The notes under the pieces: model-generated
The model's input: the letters and a program-made list of their open reading frames with translations, nothing else
Database searches by the model: none
What the model was told of the DNA's origin: nothing
In this document: positions 58,574 through 64,000 of the stretch, piece after piece
Layout: each line of letters opens with the position of its first letter
How positions within the stretch are numbered: position 1 is the first letter of the stretch
Translations under genes and position numbers: made by a program
DNA from: Sipunculus nudus
Lineage: Eukaryota; Annelida; Sipuncula; Golfingiida; Sipunculidae
DNA length: 64,000 nucleotides
Direction: 5' to 3'
Assembly: GCA_026874595.1 (NCBI GenBank)
Contig: CM049307.1
Span: 33,522,862 to 33,586,861 of the forward strand

Positions 58574-60180
58574 AGGGATGTTGTAGGGAATCAGCCATGT
58601 CACCAGTTCCCATTGTGAAGTACATTCATTTCTAATAGCTGCCAGTTTTGTCTTGTATCAGTAATACTGTAGATTGCTCATCCAAACATTTTGGGGTTAT
58701 TTAAGATTTTATATGTTAAATGAGGGATCAGATTTTTTTTCCAGATTTTATTATACAATTATTTTGATATATTTAGGTAACAGTATATTAAATAAACAAT
58801 ATAATCTTAGATCTACAGACATACTCAAGTAAAGAAACAAATCTAATGCACAAATGTAAGCAGATATAGTAATAACAAGGTTAAAAAAGAATGCTAATAA
58901 ATATGTGTTGAGGTGTAGTTCTTCTGGGTATTTTGTCTAAGGAGAGCATATCATTGTTCCCTGTGGCGAGTTACAGGTGAGCAGGGCTGGCTATTGGGGA
59001 TAACAATAATTAGTGTAGACCTTGGTGTATTGAAAATACTGATATGATATACTAAAGATATTCATGAGGGTTTCAATTCATGTTATTCACAAGAGATAAA
59101 ACCATGATGAGGATATGAAACCTTTGTGAATAAGACACTTATATAATGACATCAATCGTCTCACCATTGTTCAGTTATTCAAAACATATTGTCCAGTCAT
59201 CAGTCATTAAAAGGATTTATTTGCTTGTACAGTGAGAATTCAGTAGCTTTTTCCAGATAATTGTTGTAATGTTTTACACTAAGATTGATAAGATATAATG
59301 TATTTCAGGGATGATGATCAACATGTACAATTATCAAAAATTTAGGAATCCCAGACAAATAGACAGTCTTCATGAAATACAGATGATAATATCAACTGAA
59401 AAAAATCACTACCAGTCGGTACCAATTGATAAAGATTGTCCCTATATAGGTATTGATTCTTGTCGGAGCCAACATTTATTCTTTAGACCTCTTACATTAC
59501 CTGATATACTGATAAATTGTGCCAGGCCTACAGATAAGTTAATCTAAGATAGACCAACCACTACTGAAAATACAACAGGAAACCTGTCTTTATGCTAGGC
59601 CAGCCAGGAAGAATTGTATGCATGATTAAAGCAAGTATTTGACAGAATAGTTTAATAAAATATGTTATTGTGGTATGTATCTCTAAGATCAAACAAAGGT
59701 TTTTTATTTATATGAGTCTCAGAAGAGAGTGCTGGACTCTGATAGATCCTTTTAATCAGTGGGACACAGGATCACAAATGGATTACAATCATGTAATGAC
59801 CAAGGTGTCTGTGACCAAGAACAGGGTCACGTGTAACATACCAACCATTAGCTGATTATCTGCTTTTAGGACATCAATCTTTAGATTCCGCTTTCAGATC
59901 TGCTTGTAGCTGGGCCATAACTGATTACTTAAGTAACTATGTTTATTTTTTAGACAATGTGCGATATAACCATAGTATAAACTGCCAAGACAGATTAACA
60001 ATTGCATAAAAAGCATAAACAATCCCATACACTTCTGAACATGAGCATTTGAAAGAAACACCTGTCTATTGTTTCTTAAAATGGTTCTGGATTTAAAAGA
60101 AAATATAATAATTTCTCACATATTTTCATTTAAGACTCTTCTTGATTATGTTTTTGCCAAGTCATATATTTTAGTGAACA
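58574..60180. other. Intergenic stretch, nothing recognised
   Basis: AT-rich, with open frames at 59311 and 59670 lacking any recognisable domain. Confidence 0.5.
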
Positions 60181-60500
60181 GTATATTTAGTAATGGCATG
60201 ACCAATATTATTCATTACAGAGTTGGCCTGTACATATCCAGTATTGGCATGGCCAGTATAATTCAGTACAGGCAATGTAGGGCCCTGTGCGGGTCGAAAA
60301 ATTGAACCCCCACCCGTCCCGCATCATGCCTTGTCAGCCCGCCCCGCAATCAAAGAAAAAAATTCTGCCCACCCCCCCAGCAGTCACTATGATTCTTACC
60401 CATCTTGCAAAATTTTCTTTCAGCCCTCACCTGCCCTGCATTTTTTAAGTTTCCAGCTCGCAGTCCAGCCAACAAAATAATTAAAAAAAAAAAAGTTTTC
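60181..60500. repeat. Local duplication plus GC-rich element-like patch
   Basis: TAATGGCATGACCAATATTA and TATTGGCATGGCCAGTATAA are direct repeats about 52 bp apart (60192 and 60242). From 60283, GGGCCCTGTGCGGGTCGAAA and repeated CCCGTCCCGC / GCCCGCCCCGC strings form an isolated GC-rich patch. It resembles the end of a hAT-type transposon with a GCGGGTCG motif, but no partner end was found. Confidence 0.35.
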
Positions 60501-61314
60501 AGATCCAAAGGTTTACATATCAAGAAAATTTTACAGCACATATATAAGCCATACTTATTATTAATATAATATGAAATGCTTGCTGATTGGAATGAAAAAT
60601 TAATTTTAATATGTTTTTTGCAATCATTCAAACCATAATTCATGAAATATTTAAAGACATGTTTGATTGGTTAAATGGATTTAATATATACATAATAATT
60701 TAACACACCTTAAATATGTTTACATAAGTAACAGGGGAAATAAACAAACCTTTGGTTTATTGTGTCTGTTTCTGCTTAAATTTATAAAAAAAAGTAAAGA
60801 AAAAAATTAGATTTCTTCAAAGTATGTATATACCCAAAGTTACCTTTTGGAATAGTATTGGCTAATCACATGCCATCAAACTACTGAGATTTGTTGCTGG
60901 ATAAAATCTTTTCAGTCATAATCTGCTAATTATCTGAAACTGAGACTAATCAGGTCAAGGGAGTAAAGGTGTAATCTGACCAATGTGGCTTTAGGTTCAG
61001 GATGTTCATTTAGACAGACATGACCAGAGGAGTGTTTCTTATAGCAGTCATCACCACATTATGCAGTGCCCAAACAGGGATTTGACCAGCCAGTGGTCAA
61101 TGTCAGTTACAATTAGACAGCACATGGAGTTACAATTAGATAATGAATCCACCTTAGGTGGAGTTCTTGGTCAATTGAGTCACCTACAGAGCCAGCTGTA
61201 GCCACACACTTTCTATTGCAAGATCAAAGGTAATCAAGCCCTTGCTTCAAACCAGCCATATTATGTAATAAGTGAGACCTGACACAGGTACAGGGTTACA
61301 GTCCATACCCAGTC
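60501..61314. other. Intergenic stretch, nothing recognised
   Basis: AT-rich until about 60950, then more balanced. No exon or element recognised. Confidence 0.5.
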
Positions 61315-63302
61315 AAGACGTGAGCTAACGGTGATATCACTGTGAGATCACACAAAACTCACACGGTGAGCTCACAACAGTGAGATCCTGATGATCTCAC
61401 TGTGAGCTCATCTTGCGATATATCATATTGTGACGACACTGTGATGTCACTGTGTGGTCACCATACACTTACACTCATATGGCTAAAAGGCAAAGGAATG
61501 TAATACAAGAACATTGGGTCATAAAATTTAATGTGTATTATTGCTTACTACAATTTTTATGCGATCTGATCGAAATCTGAATAAACAGTCACAGTGAGCT
61601 CCCGATGACCTCACTGTGACCTCATGTTGTGATATATCATATTGTGACAACGCTGTGATGTCACTGTGAAGTCACCATACAAACACATGCATATGGTTAA
61701 CAAGGCAAAGAAATGTAGCACTAGAATAATTTGATATAATATTTAATTAGATTTACTGCATATTACATTTTTTATACGACCTGAGTAAAATCTAAATAAA
61801 CATAACAGTGAGCTCTCCATGACCTCACTGTGACCTTATGTTGTGATATATCATATTGTGACGACACTGTGATGTCACTGTGAGGTCACCATATACTCAC
61901 ACACATATAGCTAAACAGGCAAAGAAATGTAACACTAGAATAATGTGATATAATATTAAATGAGATTTATTGCATGATTACATTTTTTATGCGGTCTTAT
62001 CAATTTTAAATAAACAGTCATAGTGAGCTCTCAATGACCTCAATGTGACCTCATGTTGTGATTTATCATATTGTGACCACACTGTGATGTCACTGTGAGG
62101 TCACCATACACTCACGCGCATATGACTGAAAAGGCAAAGAAATGTAGCACTAGAAAAATGTGATATAAACTTAATTGATTTTTATTGCATACTACAAATT
62201 TTTTTCATGCTGTCTAATAATTTTTAAATAAACAGTCACAGTAAGCTCTTGATTACCTCAATGTGACCTCATGCTGTGATAATTTGTATTGTGACGACAC
62301 TGTGATGTCACTGTGAGGTCACCATACACACATGCGCATATGGTTAAAAAGGCAAAGAAATGTAGCACTAGAATAATGTGATATAATATTAAATGAGATT
62401 TACTGCATATTACATTTTTTATACGACCTGAGTAAAATCTAAATAAACAGAACAGAGAGCTCTCCATGACCTCACTGTGACCTCATGTTGTGATATATCA
62501 TATTGTGACGACACTGTGATGTCACTGTGAGGTCACCATACACTCATACGCATATAGCTAAACAGGCAAAGAAATGTAACACTAGAATAATGTGATATAA
62601 TATTAAATGAGATTTATTGCATGTTACATTTTTTATGCAGTCTTATCAACTTTGAATAAACAGTCATAGTGAGCTCTCAATGACCTCACTGTGACCTCAT
62701 GTTGTGATTCATCATATTGTGACCACACTGTGATGTCACTGTGGGGTCACCATACACTCACGCGCATATGACTGAAAAGGCAAAGAAATGTAGCACTAGA
62801 ATAATGTGATATAATATTAAATGAGATTTATTGCATATTACATTTTTTATATGATCTGAGCACAATCTAAATAAACAGAACAGTTAGCTCTTGATTACCT
62901 CACTGTGATCTCATGTTGTGATATATCATATTGTGACGACACTGGTTAAAAGGGCAAAGAAATGAACCACTAGAATTATTTGAAATCAACTTGAAATGTA
63001 AAGGGTTTATTGCGCAGGCCTACTACGAGATTTATCTTATGATCTCTAAAAAATCTATATATACAGTAAGAGTGAACTATTTATTTCCTCACTGTGACCT
63101 CATGTTGGGATATATTATATTGTGACGACATTGTGATGTCACTGTGGGATCACCATACACTGGCATGCATGTGGTTGAAAAAGGAAAAAACGTGAACCAC
63201 CAGAATTATTTGAAATAAAATGTAAAGGGGTTTATTGCATACTGCAAGTTTTATCATGCGATCTCTTAAATTCTAAATAAACAGCCAACTCTCGATGACC
63301 TC
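61315..63302 (+). repeat. Satellite array, unit about 214 bp, about 9 copies
   Basis: The TATCATATTGTGAC anchor lies at 61421, 61635, 61849, 62064, 62282, 62496, 62710, 62924 and 63113 (steps 214, 214, 215, 218, 214, 214, 214, 189). Each unit contains TGACCTCACTGTGACCTCA, TGATATATCA, GATGTCACTGTGAGGTCACC, then GGCAAAGAAATGTARCACTA, then an AT-rich stretch with TTATTGCATATTACATTTTT and AAATAAACAG. The first and last units are the most divergent and the eighth has an internal deletion. The central units are most alike, as expected of an array homogenised by unequal exchange. No coding capacity. Confidence 0.93.
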
Positions 63303-63369
63303 GGCGGGGCGTTAGCAGGCAGGCAGGTTTTTATTATTTGTGCTTGCTACCCAAACACGAATGTTAAAC

Positions 63370-63538
63370 ATAAATATATATATAAATATATATATAATAA
63401 GTTATGTAATAATTTATAAAATAATATATATAATTAATTGTATTATATAATATTTATGTACAATATAAATATATTATTTCATTTAAGTAAAATATAGATT
63501 AAAATTATGTAATTATTAATATTGTATATAATTAATGT

Positions 63539-63591
<53 letters not shown>

Positions 63592-63600
63592 GTAATATTA
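63370..63600. repeat. AT-only low-complexity block with (TA)n
   Basis: About 230 bp almost entirely A and T, including a TA run at about 63543-63590 next to the satellite. Confidence 0.9.
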
Positions 63601-64000
63601 ATGTTATTTGGTAAATACAAGTGAAAACCAAACATTAAAAGTACTTGGGGGGGGACATATTTCAGTCAGGTCTTTACTGGACACAGCTGACCATATACCC
63701 CCTCATTAATCATATCATCAGCAGACCTGTTGCACTGGCTCTGTCCAGAGCGCAGGACAGCCCCAAGCTTGACACTATCAGCATGTGGTCCCACTCTGAC
63801 CTGTTACTGGATGCCTTACAGTTTCATTTTGAATAAGAACCTGCTCAGCCGTTATCTGGACATTTGGGCTGGCTTTTCAATCAGCCTTGTACTGTATGGC
63901 ATGTCAGGGAACTTCTAATGTCAGAGTGTTACTTCACAAAGACCTGAACCTGCAATAACCCTTTGACTACATAAGCCAGACAGGCTCAGATCATTTCTGT
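63601..64000. other. Non-coding stretch, nothing recognised
   Basis: More balanced composition with two overlapping short open frames (63645-63836 and 63730-63918). No domain or splice structure could be supported before the window ends. Confidence 0.45.

Noticed and set aside
1..64000. CRISPR arrays, operons, bacterial-type promoters or viral genes
   Set aside because: None seen. The tandem arrays have eukaryotic satellite structure without unique spacers, and no viral or bacterial protein family was recognised.

Overview
This window looks like nuclear DNA from an animal, most likely a marine bivalve mollusc. It is AT-rich and intron-dominated, with no operons or long ORFs. It is crowded with tRNA-derived SINEs, small inverted-terminal-repeat DNA elements and several-hundred-bp tandem repeats. 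Elements containing GTCCGTCC runs and a TGGCGCCACCT core are familiar from bivalve genomes. The organism call is inference, not proof.

One protein-coding gene is well supported: the 3' end of a plus-strand sperm-tail PG-rich repeat (STPG/SHIPPO) gene, best guess STPG2-like. Its penultimate exon (17985-18100) encodes two PGPGTY motifs. Its terminal exon (44517-44648) carries the stop codon, with a polyadenylation signal 19 bp beyond it. The two exons agree in phase (0/0) across a 26.4-kb intron. Earlier exons are not confidently located; one 63-bp candidate (12658-12720) is listed at low confidence. I see no convincing gene downstream of 44672 or on the minus strand.

Layout. 1-17.7 kb: upstream intronic or intergenic DNA with a 78-bp minisatellite, a hAT-like element with an 8-bp target duplication (3470-4378), a TA-flanked inverted-repeat element inserted in a 34-bp minisatellite (6032-6609), and SINE fragments. 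17.69-18.0 kb: a 45-bp tandem array made of copies of the exon's own splice acceptor. 18.1-44.5 kb: the intron. Its first 9 kb looks unremarkable; from 27.7 kb it is dense in SINEs and tandem repeats, with a CTCF-like site at 36329. 46.8-51.4 kb: dispersed repeats. 52.4-58.5 kb: a degenerate polypyrimidine array interrupted by two large elements. 61.3-63.3 kb: a satellite with a unit of about 214 bp. 63.4-63.6 kb: AT-rich simple sequence.

No pathway-like gene system is present. The most interesting pattern is non-coding: several unrelated repeat families carry clean nuclear-receptor-type sites (DR5 in the satellite, DR1 in a dispersed element, inverted TCAAGGTCA in a 147-bp repeat), several share a GGCGCCACC core, and one splice acceptor has been tandemly multiplied.
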